DNA from: Terasakiella brassicae
GTDB taxonomy: Bacteria > Pseudomonadota > Alphaproteobacteria > Rhodospirillales > Terasakiellaceae
Direction: 5' to 3'
Length of the DNA stretch: 64,000 nucleotides
Assembly (NCBI RefSeq): GCF_014641495.1
Contig: NZ_BMHV01000012.1
Coordinates: 1 to 64,000 of the forward strand
Shown here: positions 46,117 through 54,959 of the stretch, in pieces
How positions within the stretch are numbered: position 1 is the stretch's first letter
Layout of the letters: every line of letters starts with the position of its first letter
Position numbers and translations under genes: made by a program
The notes under the pieces: generated by a model
What the model was told of the DNA's origin: nothing
Database searches by the model: none
Seen by the model: the letters and a program-made list of their open reading frames with translations, nothing else

Positions 46117-46877
46117 GGTTTTTCCGTATTGCGCTGGTGGTTTTGCCGGGTGTGCCAGCTTTCGCGGCTGGGCAAGGCGATCATGGTTTTGCGTTTGGAT
46201 TTGACGATGCGTTGCGGGTTGGCGGCATAAATCTGTTTTGTGGCTTCAACCAGATAAACCCCCGCCAAACCGGGAAAAAAACGATAACCGATTTTTTCCC
46301 ACGCCAAGGCAGACCCCATAATCATACGCGATTTTGAAGGCGGTACAAACAGGGCCGGTTCTGAATGTAAGGGCGTAAACATGGTATCGCGCAACAGGCC
46401 GTTGATTTGGCGGGGGGAATAGGGGCGTCCCATGCCGAACGGGGTGCGTTCCATACGTGCCCATATCCCTGTTCGATTGGGGACCACGATCAAGACTTTG
46501 CCGCATCCGTTCAGCACGCGCCAAACCTCACGCAACAAACTGCGTAACTGTTCGGAACATTCAACGGCATGAACGATTAAAACGCGATCAACACTCAGAT
46601 CCGGCAGGGGAAGATCCGCCTCATCGACCAAAGTTGTCAACGATCTGTTTTCATTGGGCCAGTGCAAAACCCCTTGGCTGGACGGCATAAAAGCGAGGGT
46701 GCGTCCGGCGTCACTTTTAAAAAGCCCTAGATAGGGGGTCGTGTAGCCCAGCCCCAAAATGGTTGATCCCTTGCAGTCCGGCCACATTTCACGGATACGC
46801 CGCCGGATCATCCGGCGTGCCACACCGCCAAGGGCGGAGGAATAAAAATCCCTTAAATCAACGGCATCCATCCACAT
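46113..46877 (-). CDS. Class I SAM-dependent methyltransferase
   Basis: A 254-residue protein with a Methyltransf_11-type fold: an atypical motif I (ILGLGYTTPYL, lacking the usual GxGxG), a DLSVDRVLIVHAVECSEQL block and LREVWRVLNGCGKVLIVVPN. The substrate is unknown. The C-terminus is basic. The ATG at 46877 has AGGA eight bases upstream; the frame is open to a TTG at 46946. It is convergent with metW and divergent from gloB. Confidence 0.7.
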   Translation of the reverse strand: MWMDAVDLRDFYSSALGGVARRMIRRRIREMWPDCKGSTILGLGYTTPYLGLFKSDAGRTLAFMPSSQGVLHWPNENRSLTTLVDEADLPLPDLSVDRVLIVHAVECSEQLRSLLREVWRVLNGCGKVLIVVPNRTGIWARMERTPFGMGRPYSPRQINGLLRDTMFTPLHSEPALFVPPSKSRMIMGSALAWEKIGYRFFPGLAGVYLVEATKQIYAANPQRIVKSKRKTMIALPSRESWHTRQNHQRNTEKP

Positions 46878-47050
46878 AAAGCAAATCCTGATCGTGTAAG
46901 GTTCATAAGTGACAACAAAGACGTTCAGTGCAGACTCTAAAGACAAAAACGCTTACTGTCACCTTTGGCGATAGGTTTTGGACGTGATTGTTGTATCGTC
47001 ACAAAGACATGATATAGTTTTACCGACAGCAAAAATACAAGGGAAGAAGG

Positions 47051-47821
47051 ATGGCTTCATTGCAAATTGAACAAGTTCCCGTCTTATCCGACAATTACGT
47101 TTATTTGATTTATGATCCTGCGACACAAGCTTGCGCCTGTGTCGACCCGGCAGAATCCGCCCCTGTGAAGCGCCGCCTTGATGAACTGGGGTGGCGTTTG
47201 ACCCATATTTTGAACACCCATCATCACCATGATCACATTGGCGGCAATCTGACGTTAAAACAGGCCTATGAATGCCAAATCGTCGGGGCGGACAATGACC
47301 GTGCCCGTATCGACGGGATTGATGTCGGTGTGAAAGACGGTGATATTTTTGAATTCGGCAGTACCCGCGCGCGTGTCTTTGAAGTACCGGGCCATACCCG
47401 GGGGCATATTGCGTTTTGGTTTGAAGACGATGATGCCCTTTTTTGTGGGGATACCTTGTTTGCCCTGGGCTGTGGGCGTTTGTTTGAAGGGACCCCCGCC
47501 CAGATGTGGCACAGCTTATCCAAATTGAAGCAGTTACCCGATAAAACGCATGTTTATTGCGCACATGAATATACTCAGGCCAATGCACGTTTTGCCCTGA
47601 CAATCGATCCGAACAATGCGGCATTGATCAGTCGCGCCCGTGAAATTGACGATCTGCGTGCGCAGGGAAAACCGACAGTTCCTGCATTGCTGGGTATGGA
47701 AAAGGCAACAAACCCTTTTTTACGCCCGGATGAAACAAATGTGCAAAAGACCTTGAATATGGTGGGGAAAGACAGTGTCGAGGTTTTTGCAGAAATTCGT
47801 CATCGCAAAGATAATTTTTAA
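47051..47821 (+). CDS. gloB: Hydroxyacylglutathione hydrolase (glyoxalase II)
   Basis: A 256-residue metallo-beta-lactamase-fold enzyme. The full metal motif THHHHDH lies near residue 56, with GHTRGH, CGDTLFALGCGRLFEG and AHEYT following, and a C-terminal glyoxalase II helical domain (NPFLR). It hydrolyses S-lactoylglutathione in methylglyoxal detoxification. A glutathione transferase gene follows 33 bases later. Confidence 0.94.
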   Translation: MASLQIEQVPVLSDNYVYLIYDPATQACACVDPAESAPVKRRLDELGWRLTHILNTHHHHDHIGGNLTLKQAYECQIVGADNDRARIDGIDVGVKDGDIFEFGSTRARVFEVPGHTRGHIAFWFEDDDALFCGDTLFALGCGRLFEGTPAQMWHSLSKLKQLPDKTHVYCAHEYTQANARFALTIDPNNAALISRAREIDDLRAQGKPTVPALLGMEKATNPFLRPDETNVQKTLNMVGKDSVEVFAEIRHRKDNF

Positions 47822-47854
47822 GTCGTATCCGTTGAACACTGAAAGGATCATCCT

Positions 47855-48460
47855 ATGAAAATGCGTTATTCCGCCACATCGCCTTACGTTCGAAAGGCTT
47901 TGGTCTGTGCGAAGGAACTGGATTTGATGGACCGTATTGAACTGGAACCGACACTGGTGTGGGACCCGGCAACGGATATGGGCAATGTCAATCCGCTTGG
48001 CAAAATTCCCGCCCTTATTCTGGATGATGGCTACGTTCTTTATGACTCTCCGGTTGTTTGCGAATATCTGGATGCGTTGGTGCCGGGTGTTGTGTTGTTT
48101 CCTGCACCGGGCAAGGCGCGCTGGAAGGCGCTGCATTTTCAGGCTTTGGGGGATGGTATTCTGGATGCCGGTGTGTTGCGCCTGTTGGAAAGCCGCCGCG
48201 CGGACGGTGAAAAATCACAAGGCTGGATGGATCGTCAGGCGGCCTCTATTCAACGTGGGCTGGATGCACTGGAACAGGAAATCGACGAGCTGTCAGGCGG
48301 GCCATTGACCATCGGTCAAATTACGGTGGCCTGTTGTTTGGGCTGGATTGATTTTCGTTTCCCCGATGACAAAATTCTGTCCACCCGTCCAAAGCTGGCA
48401 GCATGGTACGAGGCATTTTCCGCCCGCCCGTCTATGGTTGAAACGGCGCCCAAAGAATGA
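47855..48460 (+). CDS. Glutathione S-transferase family protein
   Basis: A 201-residue two-domain protein: a thioredoxin-like N-domain (SATSPYVRKALVCAKEL, with the glutathione gamma-Glu contact in LYDSPVVCEYLD) and a helical C-domain (about 85-195). It resembles the YibF/GstB type. The stop overlaps the next ATG (ATGA). Confidence 0.85.
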   Translation: MKMRYSATSPYVRKALVCAKELDLMDRIELEPTLVWDPATDMGNVNPLGKIPALILDDGYVLYDSPVVCEYLDALVPGVVLFPAPGKARWKALHFQALGDGILDAGVLRLLESRRADGEKSQGWMDRQAASIQRGLDALEQEIDELSGGPLTIGQITVACCLGWIDFRFPDDKILSTRPKLAAWYEAFSARPSMVETAPKE

Positions 48461-48882
48461 ACGAGGCAGAACGCATTATTGCTAAGCTTGGCCTGCAACC
48501 CCACCCGGAAGGTGGCTATTATGTCGAAACGTTCCGGGATGATGAGGGCGGCGAGCGTGGATCATGCACCGCGATTTATTATCTGTTGAAAGCCGGGGAA
48601 AAATCGCATTGGCATCGTGTCGATGCCGTGGAAATCTGGCATTGGTATGCAGGGGCCCCCTTGAACCTTTTTATCAGTTCGGATGAAAAAAAGGTCGACA
48701 CGGTTGTGTTGGGTCCCGATATCTTAAAAGGGGAACGTCCCCAAGGTGTTGTGCCAAAAGATGCGTGGCAGGCGGCCCAAAGTATGGGAGAGTGGACCTT
48801 GGTTGGCTGTACGGTTTCACCCGCCTTTCAGTTTGAAGGCTTTGAAATGGCCCCTGCAAAATGGAAACCGGGAGGCGGATAG
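48457..48882 (+). CDS. Cupin-fold protein, DUF985
   Basis: A 141-residue single cupin of the DUF985 family with LGLQPHPEGGYYVETFRD, SCTAIYYLLKAGEKSHWHRVDAVEIWHWYAG and VGCTVSPAFQFEGFEMAP. The two histidine-containing cupin motifs are intact, so a metal site is likely. Function is not known; homologues are broad in bacteria. Translation is coupled to the GST gene upstream. Confidence 0.85.
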   Translation: MNEAERIIAKLGLQPHPEGGYYVETFRDDEGGERGSCTAIYYLLKAGEKSHWHRVDAVEIWHWYAGAPLNLFISSDEKKVDTVVLGPDILKGERPQGVVPKDAWQAAQSMGEWTLVGCTVSPAFQFEGFEMAPAKWKPGGG

Positions 48883-49125
48883 ATGCAAAGACCGGGCATT
48901 ACGAGAGAGCGATTGGTCGGGCTATGTATGCTCGGTGCGTTGTTGTTTAGCCCGGCGTTGATTTCCCTGTTTGATCGGGGGGGCAATACGACCTTCTTTG
49001 GCGTGCCTGTTTTGCTGGTCTATCTGTTTGGTGTCTGGGGCGGGTTGATCCTTGTGGCGGCTATTTTGATCATTCGACGATATTATGAAATGTCGAACCC
49101 CATTGATTTGGGTGAGGAGGATTGA
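48883..49125 (+). CDS. Small two-helix membrane protein upstream of the symporter-kinase
   Basis: An 80-residue protein with membrane helices at about 11-30 and 42-65 and a short acidic tail (DLGEED). It starts directly after the cupin stop and ends two bases before the GTG of the symporter-histidine kinase, whose Shine-Dalgarno lies inside this gene. Sodium/solute symporters often have such a small subunit, and from memory Pseudomonas cbrA has a coupled small gene, cbrX. A comparable role is inferred. Confidence 0.7.
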   Translation: MQRPGITRERLVGLCMLGALLFSPALISLFDRGGNTTFFGVPVLLVYLFGVWGGLILVAAILIIRRYYEMSNPIDLGEED

Positions 49126-49126
49126 G

Positions 49127-51847
49127 GTGTCCAATACGGCTATTTTCCTCGCTTCCGCATTTTATCTGGCCTTGTTGTTTGCCATTGCCTATTGGGGCGA
49201 CCGACGCGCAGAACAGGGTCGGAGCCTTTTAAAAAATCCATCCATCTATGCCTTGTCCTTAGCCGTTTATTGTACAAGTTGGACCTTTTACGGATCTGTG
49301 GGGCGTGCCGCCTCGACAGGGGTTGGGTTTTTACCGATTTATATCGGGCCGACTTTGACCTTTTTGCTCGGTTGGTTTGTGATCGGGAAAATCGTGCGGA
49401 TCAGCCGGAAACATCGCATTACCTCAATCGCCGATTTTGTCTCTTCACGTTATGGCAAAAGCCATGTTCTCGGCGGGCTTGTCACTATTATCGCGGTGAT
49501 CGGGATTATGCCTTATATCTCTATCCAGCTAAAGGCGGTCTGGACCAGTTATAATGTGTTGGTGGGTACACAACATTTATCGACGCCGGAAAATCTGTGG
49601 GACGACAAGGCGTTTTATGTCGCGCTGATGATGGCGGCGTTTACCATTCTGTTTGGGACACGCCATATTGATGCGACCGAACAGCATGAAGGTATGGTCA
49701 CCGCCATTGCCTTTGAATCGATGATCAAGCTGTTGGCCTTTTTGGCGGTTGGTTTTTTTGTCAGCTATTCCATGTTCGACGGTGTGTCCGATATTTATGC
49801 TCGTGCGGCGGCTCATCAGGATTTATCGTCGCTTTTGACCATGAGTGCGGTGGAAGGAAACTGGTTTTCCCTGACCTTGTTGGCAATGGTCGTGGTAATT
49901 TTCCTGCCCCGTCAGTTTCAGGTGATCGTCGTGGAAAATACGGATGAACGCCATTTATCGCACGCTGTATGGCTTTTTCCGCTGTATTTGTTGTTGATTA
50001 ACCTGTTTGTTTTACCGATTGCGCTGGGCGGCTTGCTGTATTTCGATCAAGGCGGTGTGGATGCGGATACCTTTGTCCTTGCGCTGCCCTTGGCAGAAGG
50101 ACATCCGTGGTTGGCCTTATTTGTGTTTATCGGGGGATTGTCAGCCGCCACGGGCATGGTCATTGTGGGGGCAATTGCGCTTTCAACGATGATTTGTAAC
50201 GATCTGGTGATGCCGATCCTGTTGCGCTATTTCAAGGCAAATCTGGAAGCGCGCCGCGATATGAGCGTCTTGCTTTTGTTCATCCGGCGCATGGCGATCT
50301 TGCTGATTTTACTGCTCGGCTATCTTTATTATCGCATCATTGGGGAATCTTATGCACTGGTAACGATCGGGTTGGTATCCTTTGCCGCAGCGGCCCAGTT
50401 CGCCCCGGTGATTTTAGGCGGTATTTACTGGAAAGGCGGGACGCAACGCGGGGCTATTGGCGGGTTGCTCGCTGGTTTTTTGGTTTGGGGCTATACGTTG
50501 GTCCTGCCCTCGTTCGCCCTGTCCGATTGGTTGCCGATTGCCTTTGTCAATCAGGGGCCGTTCGGGATTGAGTTGCTGAAACCTTATAATCTGTTCGGGA
50601 TGGGAGGGATGGATCATATCTCCCACGCGCTATTCTGGTCAATGATCGCCAATGTCGGGTTTTATATTCTGATTTCCCTGTTTGACCATCCCAGTGCGAT
50701 TGAACGCATTCAGGCGACCTTGTTTGTGGAGGTCGATCAGCAAACAGCGGTTAATCAAAATGTTGGCTTTTGGGGGGCACAAGTCTCGATCGATGAATTG
50801 CGTGATTTATGTGCGCGCTATATTGGTCCCCATGCGACCGAACGTGCCTTTTATGAACATGCGCAACGGCGCGAGATTGATGTGGGAACATGGGATCAGG
50901 CCGCGCCTTATACGGTGCGCTTTTGCGAACGCCTGCTTGCCGGCGCCATCGGGTCGGCATCGGCGCGTGTGCTGGTGGCTTCTGTTGTGAAAGGCAAAGG
51001 AGCCAGTCTGGACGAAATGCTGGAGGTTTTGGACGAAGCATCTCATGTGATTGAATATTCCCACCAACTGGAACAAAAATCCGATGCACTGGAACAAGCC
51101 CGCAATGAATTGCAACAGGCCAATGAACGCTTGATGCAGTTGGACCGGTTGAAAGATGAGTTTCTATCCCATGTCGCCCATGAATTACGTACGCCCTTGA
51201 CCTCCATTCGGGGTTTTACGGAAATCTTGCATGATAACCCCGATCTGGATATGGAACAGCGCCAGAAGTTCTTGCAGGTCATGGTCGAAGAAAGTCAACG
51301 TCTGACCCGGTTAATCAATCAGGTTCTGGATTTGGCACGGATCGAGTCCGGACGTGAAACCTGGGACATTACTGAAGTGGAAATGCGCGATGTGATTAAG
51401 CATGGCGTGGAAACCTTGATGCAGGAATGCGAGAAAGAAAAAGTTGAGCTGAATGTGGATGTGCCGAAATATCTTTCACTGGTATTGGGGGATAAGGATA
51501 AGCTGACGCAGGTGGTGATTAATCTGATTTCTAATGCGCAGAAAATCTATAAGGGCAAAGGCGGACGGATTGATATTCAACTGGTTGATATGGGCAATCA
51601 TGTCCGCGTTGCTATAAAAGATCAAGGCCCCGGCCTGCATGAAGATGAATTGAAGCTGGTTTTTGAGAAATTCTATCAGGCCAAACAAATTGGAACGGGG
51701 AACCCCACAGGCTCGGGTTTGGGATTGGCGATTTGCCAACGGATTGTTTCGCATCTGGGCGGACGTATCTGGGTGGAAAGCGAGTACGGTCATGGCGCGA
51801 CTTTCTTTTTCACCGTTCCGTTTTCTGATCGGGCGTTGAAGACTTGA
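49127..51847 (+). CDS. Sodium/solute symporter-histidine kinase hybrid (CbrA-like)
   Basis: A 906-residue protein. Residues 1-500 are a PutP-type SSS transporter domain with about thirteen helices (WTFYGSVGRAASTGVGFLPIY, GMVTAIAFESMIKL). A linker and coiled coil follow (500-670), then HisKA with the H-box FLSHVAHELRTPLTSIRGF near residue 682 and an HATPase domain (NLISNAQKIYKGKGG, DQGPGLHEDE, GSGLGLAICQRI). No PAS domain was seen, in contrast to CbrA. GTG 49127 is set by GAGGAGG six bases upstream; the ORF is open to an ATG at 49085 inside the small gene. No response regulator gene is adjacent. Confidence 0.88.
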   Translation: MSNTAIFLASAFYLALLFAIAYWGDRRAEQGRSLLKNPSIYALSLAVYCTSWTFYGSVGRAASTGVGFLPIYIGPTLTFLLGWFVIGKIVRISRKHRITSIADFVSSRYGKSHVLGGLVTIIAVIGIMPYISIQLKAVWTSYNVLVGTQHLSTPENLWDDKAFYVALMMAAFTILFGTRHIDATEQHEGMVTAIAFESMIKLLAFLAVGFFVSYSMFDGVSDIYARAAAHQDLSSLLTMSAVEGNWFSLTLLAMVVVIFLPRQFQVIVVENTDERHLSHAVWLFPLYLLLINLFVLPIALGGLLYFDQGGVDADTFVLALPLAEGHPWLALFVFIGGLSAATGMVIVGAIALSTMICNDLVMPILLRYFKANLEARRDMSVLLLFIRRMAILLILLLGYLYYRIIGESYALVTIGLVSFAAAAQFAPVILGGIYWKGGTQRGAIGGLLAGFLVWGYTLVLPSFALSDWLPIAFVNQGPFGIELLKPYNLFGMGGMDHISHALFWSMIANVGFYILISLFDHPSAIERIQATLFVEVDQQTAVNQNVGFWGAQVSIDELRDLCARYIGPHATERAFYEHAQRREIDVGTWDQAAPYTVRFCERLLAGAIGSASARVLVASVVKGKGASLDEMLEVLDEASHVIEYSHQLEQKSDALEQARNELQQANERLMQLDRLKDEFLSHVAHELRTPLTSIRGFTEILHDNPDLDMEQRQKFLQVMVEESQRLTRLINQVLDLARIESGRETWDITEVEMRDVIKHGVETLMQECEKEKVELNVDVPKYLSLVLGDKDKLTQVVINLISNAQKIYKGKGGRIDIQLVDMGNHVRVAIKDQGPGLHEDELKLVFEKFYQAKQIGTGNPTGSGLGLAICQRIVSHLGGRIWVESEYGHGATFFFTVPFSDRALKT

Positions 51848-52051
51848 GTGTCTGTCGCATTTATGATATCTACGAAAATGTCATGGTGGTTTTGTCACCG
51901 AAATCTATTCAAGGTCTTTATGTTAGAGATTGTATCCAAGTAACACCGCTTCTTTGAAAAGAAGCCTGAAACGCAACCAATGGACGGCGGCGTGTGATGT
52001 CGTGTGCCAATTGAGTTGTTGGTGTTTTGATCCGACTAAAGACTAAAAAAC

Positions 52052-52309
52052 ATGAATATTTCAAAAGACGAACAGCGGGCGTTGCATGCGCTCGCGCAAG
52101 GTGGTGCGATTCATTTCAAGCGCGCCACGAACGGGCATGTCTATGATGTCCTGTGTTTTAACCGGGATGGTTATGCACTCAGCGGGTTTACGCTGGAAAC
52201 GTTTAGGAAGTTGAAGGTAAAACGGCTGATCCGTTCCAGGAAAGGACTGCCTTATTACATTACACATGAAGGACGTTTGAGAGTGAATGCGCAATTAGAC
52301 AATCGCTAA
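52052..52309 (+). CDS. YjhX-family protein (UPF0386)
   Basis: An 85-residue protein matching the YjhX family along its length: MNISKDEQRALHALAQGG at the start and YYITHEGRLRVNAQLDNR at the end. It looks like a compact winged-helix. In E. coli YjhX is described as a toxin paired with the acetyltransferase YjhQ; no yjhQ homologue is next to this gene. It is convergent with the reductase gene and ends at a bidirectional terminator. Confidence 0.88.
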   Translation: MNISKDEQRALHALAQGGAIHFKRATNGHVYDVLCFNRDGYALSGFTLETFRKLKVKRLIRSRKGLPYYITHEGRLRVNAQLDNR

Positions 52310-52310
52310 C

Positions 52311-52348
52311 AAAAAAGTGCGGGGTTATATATGATCCCGCACTTTTGA
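52311..52348. terminator. Bidirectional terminator between the yjhX-like and reductase genes
   Basis: AAAAGTGCGGG (52313-52323) pairs with CCCGCACTTTT (52336-52346) over a 12-base loop. Both strands have a short T tract. Confidence 0.85.
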
Positions 52349-52353
52349 TCCTG

Positions 52354-53628
52354 TTAGGCGAATGTGATTTGTTTCTCACGCACACGCCCCGGTCGGGCGG
52401 CTTGTTCTTCCTGTGCTTCGATCTGTTTCCAGTTATCAAAATCAACCGGGTGGACGTTGCGTTCCTTTAGCAGAGCGTCCAATCCGGCTGGGCCGTTCTT
52501 TTCACTTTCGCCGTTAAAGGCATCAATGGCGAACTTTGCCATTTCCATTGACTCTTTACGGTTGGTCGGGATGGTGCCTTGAGGGCCGTGCTTACACCAA
52601 CCGGCAACGTAAACCCCATCTTCAACCAGCCCATCGTTGTTTTGAACGATGGTTCCGTTCATGGGCAGGCCGGGGATCGGGGCGGTTTCATAACCGATTG
52701 CAGAAATAACTGTGGAAACGGCAATGTCAAAAGTTTCCCCTGTGCTTTGAAGACGTCCATCGATCAAAGCGGTGCGTTCCAGACGCAATCCTTCCACACA
52801 ATCGGTGCCGAGGATTTCAATCGGTTTTGCCCAAAATTGTAAGTGCAGTGTTTTTGCCTTATCGCCACGGTCTTGTTCACTGAGACCGCGTAAAATCTCC
52901 ATATTTTTTTCTTTGTTTTTTTGCGATTTGGGATCTTCTTCCATAGGGACTTCGGTTAAGTCATCATTCAGAATAACGGGATGGCAATGGGCGAGGTGGC
53001 CCAGTTCATTGGCTTCAGATGGGGTGAAGGCCGCTTGGGCCGCGCCCCGGCGTCCAATCATATAAAAATTATCAAGTTTGGCGGCACGGATGGTGTCTTC
53101 GGCATGTAGGCACAAGTCAGAACCTTGCATTTCTTCGGCCGATTTTGCCAGAACACGTACAATATCAATGGCAACATTTCCATTGCCGATAATGGCAACC
53201 CCGTTGGGGCCGAGTTTCGGGGCGAGACTTACAAAATCAGGATGACCATTATACCAGCCGACAAAGGCGCTGGAGCCATAAACACCGGCCAAGTCTTCCC
53301 CCGCGATCCCCATTTTACGATCAACAGAGGCACCGATAGCCAGAAAAACAATGTCGTACAGGTCTTTCAGTTCATCGTATGTGATATCGCGACCGACTTC
53401 GACATTGCCGATAAAGCGCACATTGTCGTTTTGCATGGTGCGCTCAAACTGACGGGTGACATTTTTGGTTCCCTGATGGTCGGGGGCGACACCGGCACGG
53501 ACCAGACCAAACGGTGTATGCAATCGTTCGATCATGTCGATTTGGCAACCGGGGAGTTTCTTTGAAAAGGTATCGGCGGCATAAAAGCCACTGGGACCGG
53601 AACCGATGATGGCGATTTTTGCTGTCAT
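52354..53628 (-). CDS. Adrenodoxin-type ferredoxin/flavodoxin-NADP+ reductase
   Basis: A 424-residue FAD protein related to FprA/adrenodoxin reductase. FAD-binding IIGSGPSGFYAADTF at the N-terminus, the family blocks TPFGLVRAGVAPDH and VRFIGNVEVGRD, NADPH-binding IGNGNVAIDIVRVL, and the C-terminal CKHGPQGTIPTNRKESM. It should pass electrons from NADPH to a ferredoxin. Its start overlaps the end of the PaaX-type regulator gene by four bases, so it is transcribed with that regulator and may supply electrons to the divergent PaaA-like oxygenase. Confidence 0.88.
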   Translation of the reverse strand: MTAKIAIIGSGPSGFYAADTFSKKLPGCQIDMIERLHTPFGLVRAGVAPDHQGTKNVTRQFERTMQNDNVRFIGNVEVGRDITYDELKDLYDIVFLAIGASVDRKMGIAGEDLAGVYGSSAFVGWYNGHPDFVSLAPKLGPNGVAIIGNGNVAIDIVRVLAKSAEEMQGSDLCLHAEDTIRAAKLDNFYMIGRRGAAQAAFTPSEANELGHLAHCHPVILNDDLTEVPMEEDPKSQKNKEKNMEILRGLSEQDRGDKAKTLHLQFWAKPIEILGTDCVEGLRLERTALIDGRLQSTGETFDIAVSTVISAIGYETAPIPGLPMNGTIVQNNDGLVEDGVYVAGWCKHGPQGTIPTNRKESMEMAKFAIDAFNGESEKNGPAGLDALLKERNVHPVDFDNWKQIEAQEEQAARPGRVREKQITFA

Positions 53629-54596
53629 AGGGTCAAACTTTCTGGCAGGGGCGGGGAAGACAGGCCGTTTTCCAATCCGCCAAATCTGTTGAAGAAATAA
53701 GGGCTGGCATCCGGTAAGGGGCCTTCGGCCGTTTCCAGCAGGGATTCAAGGTGTTTTTCTGCACTGGGGGCGCAGAGGCGATAAAGGTTTGCACACAAGG
53801 TGGCTGCGGTGGAACCGGGCCATTCGGCGTTCAGTAAATCATCGGGCAGCATGGGGTCGCGCAGCATGATCCGGCGATATTCGTGGATCAAAAGGGTGCG
53901 CACGAGAAAACTGCTTTCCGGGTCGATCGTTCCTTCCGCACTCAGGGCGTGATAGAGCGGGCGAAAAGCGTCCAGGAAATGATTGTAATCCTGCGCCAAC
54001 TGATCGAGATCCCAACTGCTGTGGACCATATTACGATGGGGGGCCGTGCCGCCGTGACGGTCTGCGCGTGCGGCCATTGTCACCACATTTTCCTCAACGC
54101 CCATATCCTGAATGATTTGGCGAACGGCCCGAATATCTGCGGCAGGGTGGGCAAAGACATTGGGGGCCACGTTGCCAAAACCCAACCATAAAAATTCACG
54201 GCGCAATTGATCGCGTTGTTCCTGTGTCAGGTTGGATTTGTTTGCAATGACCATCAGCCATTCGCCATTCCATGTACGGTGTGGGGAGGCATAAATACGG
54301 CGATGGGCGGTTTCAAAACGACGACGCCCGATTTCAGTCAGCTTGTAATAGCTACGTCGTCCGATTTGTGTGGCGCTGAGCCAATCATCCTTGGACAGTC
54401 GAAAAACGGCAGTGCGCACCATGCGTTCGCTTAAGCCCAAGGGTTCCACAAGGTTGATCAAACTGCCAAGCCAGACTGCCCCGCCATGTGGGAGGATGGC
54501 ATCGCCGTATACGGTGACCAATAAAGATTTGGCACGCAGCGTTGTTTTATCGCGCAAGTCCAGTATGGCATCGTGTATTTTTTTATTCTTTGTCAT
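53625..54596 (-). CDS. PaaX-family transcriptional regulator
   Basis: A 323-residue PaaX-type protein: an N-terminal winged helix (about 30-90, LVEPLGLSERMVRTAVFRL) and the PaaX central and C-terminal domains (WNGEWLMVI, NVAPNVFAHPA, LVRTLLIHEYRRIMLRDPMLPDDLL). PaaX represses phenylacetate catabolic genes and is released by the aryl-CoA. Here it is divergent from the PaaA-like gene, with a long inverted repeat between them. The exact inducer may be another aryl-CoA. Confidence 0.88.
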   Translation of the reverse strand: MTKNKKIHDAILDLRDKTTLRAKSLLVTVYGDAILPHGGAVWLGSLINLVEPLGLSERMVRTAVFRLSKDDWLSATQIGRRSYYKLTEIGRRRFETAHRRIYASPHRTWNGEWLMVIANKSNLTQEQRDQLRREFLWLGFGNVAPNVFAHPAADIRAVRQIIQDMGVEENVVTMAARADRHGGTAPHRNMVHSSWDLDQLAQDYNHFLDAFRPLYHALSAEGTIDPESSFLVRTLLIHEYRRIMLRDPMLPDDLLNAEWPGSTAATLCANLYRLCAPSAEKHLESLLETAEGPLPDASPYFFNRFGGLENGLSSPPLPESLTL

Positions 54597-54695
54597 GGCA
54601 ATTCGATTATTCCGTCTTGAAAAGAGAGTGTGTCCGCATCAACTCATAGCATATCGGGGCTGTTATTTCAGCGTTATCTCTGAGGGGATATAATA

Positions 54696-54733
54696 GTTAC
54701 ACTTTTTATGTATGTCATCATAAAAAGTGTAAC
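54696..54733. promoter_or_regulatory. 15-base perfect inverted repeat, candidate PaaX-type operator
   Basis: GTTACACTTTTTATG (54696-54710) and CATAAAAAGTGTAAC (54719-54733) are exact reverse complements separated by eight bases. The arms lie about 100 bases from the regulator start. No T run follows, so an operator is more likely than a terminator. A related TACACTATT occurs at 54863-54871. Confidence 0.55.
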
Positions 54734-54868
54734 ATAAAGTAATTTGTATCATTGGAAACAAATTATCAAAAAAAATATAATATATAAAATGCTAGAGAAA
54801 TAAAGGGTTAAGACTTGTTATTTGGAGAGGCTTTAAAAAGGAATTGACAGGAATTAATATGATACACT

Positions 54869-54884
54869 ATTCTTTTAAAAGAAT
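54869..54884. promoter_or_regulatory. 16-base palindrome near the PaaA-like gene
   Basis: ATTCTTTTAAAAGAAT is a perfect palindrome flanked by GATACAC on the left and GTGTCATA on the right, so symmetry extends imperfectly to about 40 bases. It lies 75-90 bases before the ATG, near the probable promoter. Confidence 0.4.
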
Positions 54885-54959
54885 CATTAAATGTGTCATA
54901 AGATGATTTTTAGGCGGATAGGCGCCAATCTGAATTGAGATAAACAGTGGAGGAAACTG

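Larger units (their letters stand above)
54597..54959. other. Divergent regulatory region between the PaaX-type and PaaA-like genes
   Basis: AT-rich and without a credible gene. It holds a 15-base inverted repeat (54696-54733), a 16-base palindrome (54869-54884) and a TTGACA at 54844-54849, without a convincing -10 at the right distance. Expression is likely driven from here in both directions. Confidence 0.6.

Noticed and set aside
51848-52051. Possible small RNA or tRNA in the gap after the symporter-kinase
   Set aside because: A short GCTTCTT/AAGAAGC hairpin is present, but there is no cloverleaf, promoter-terminator pair or T tract to support an RNA gene.
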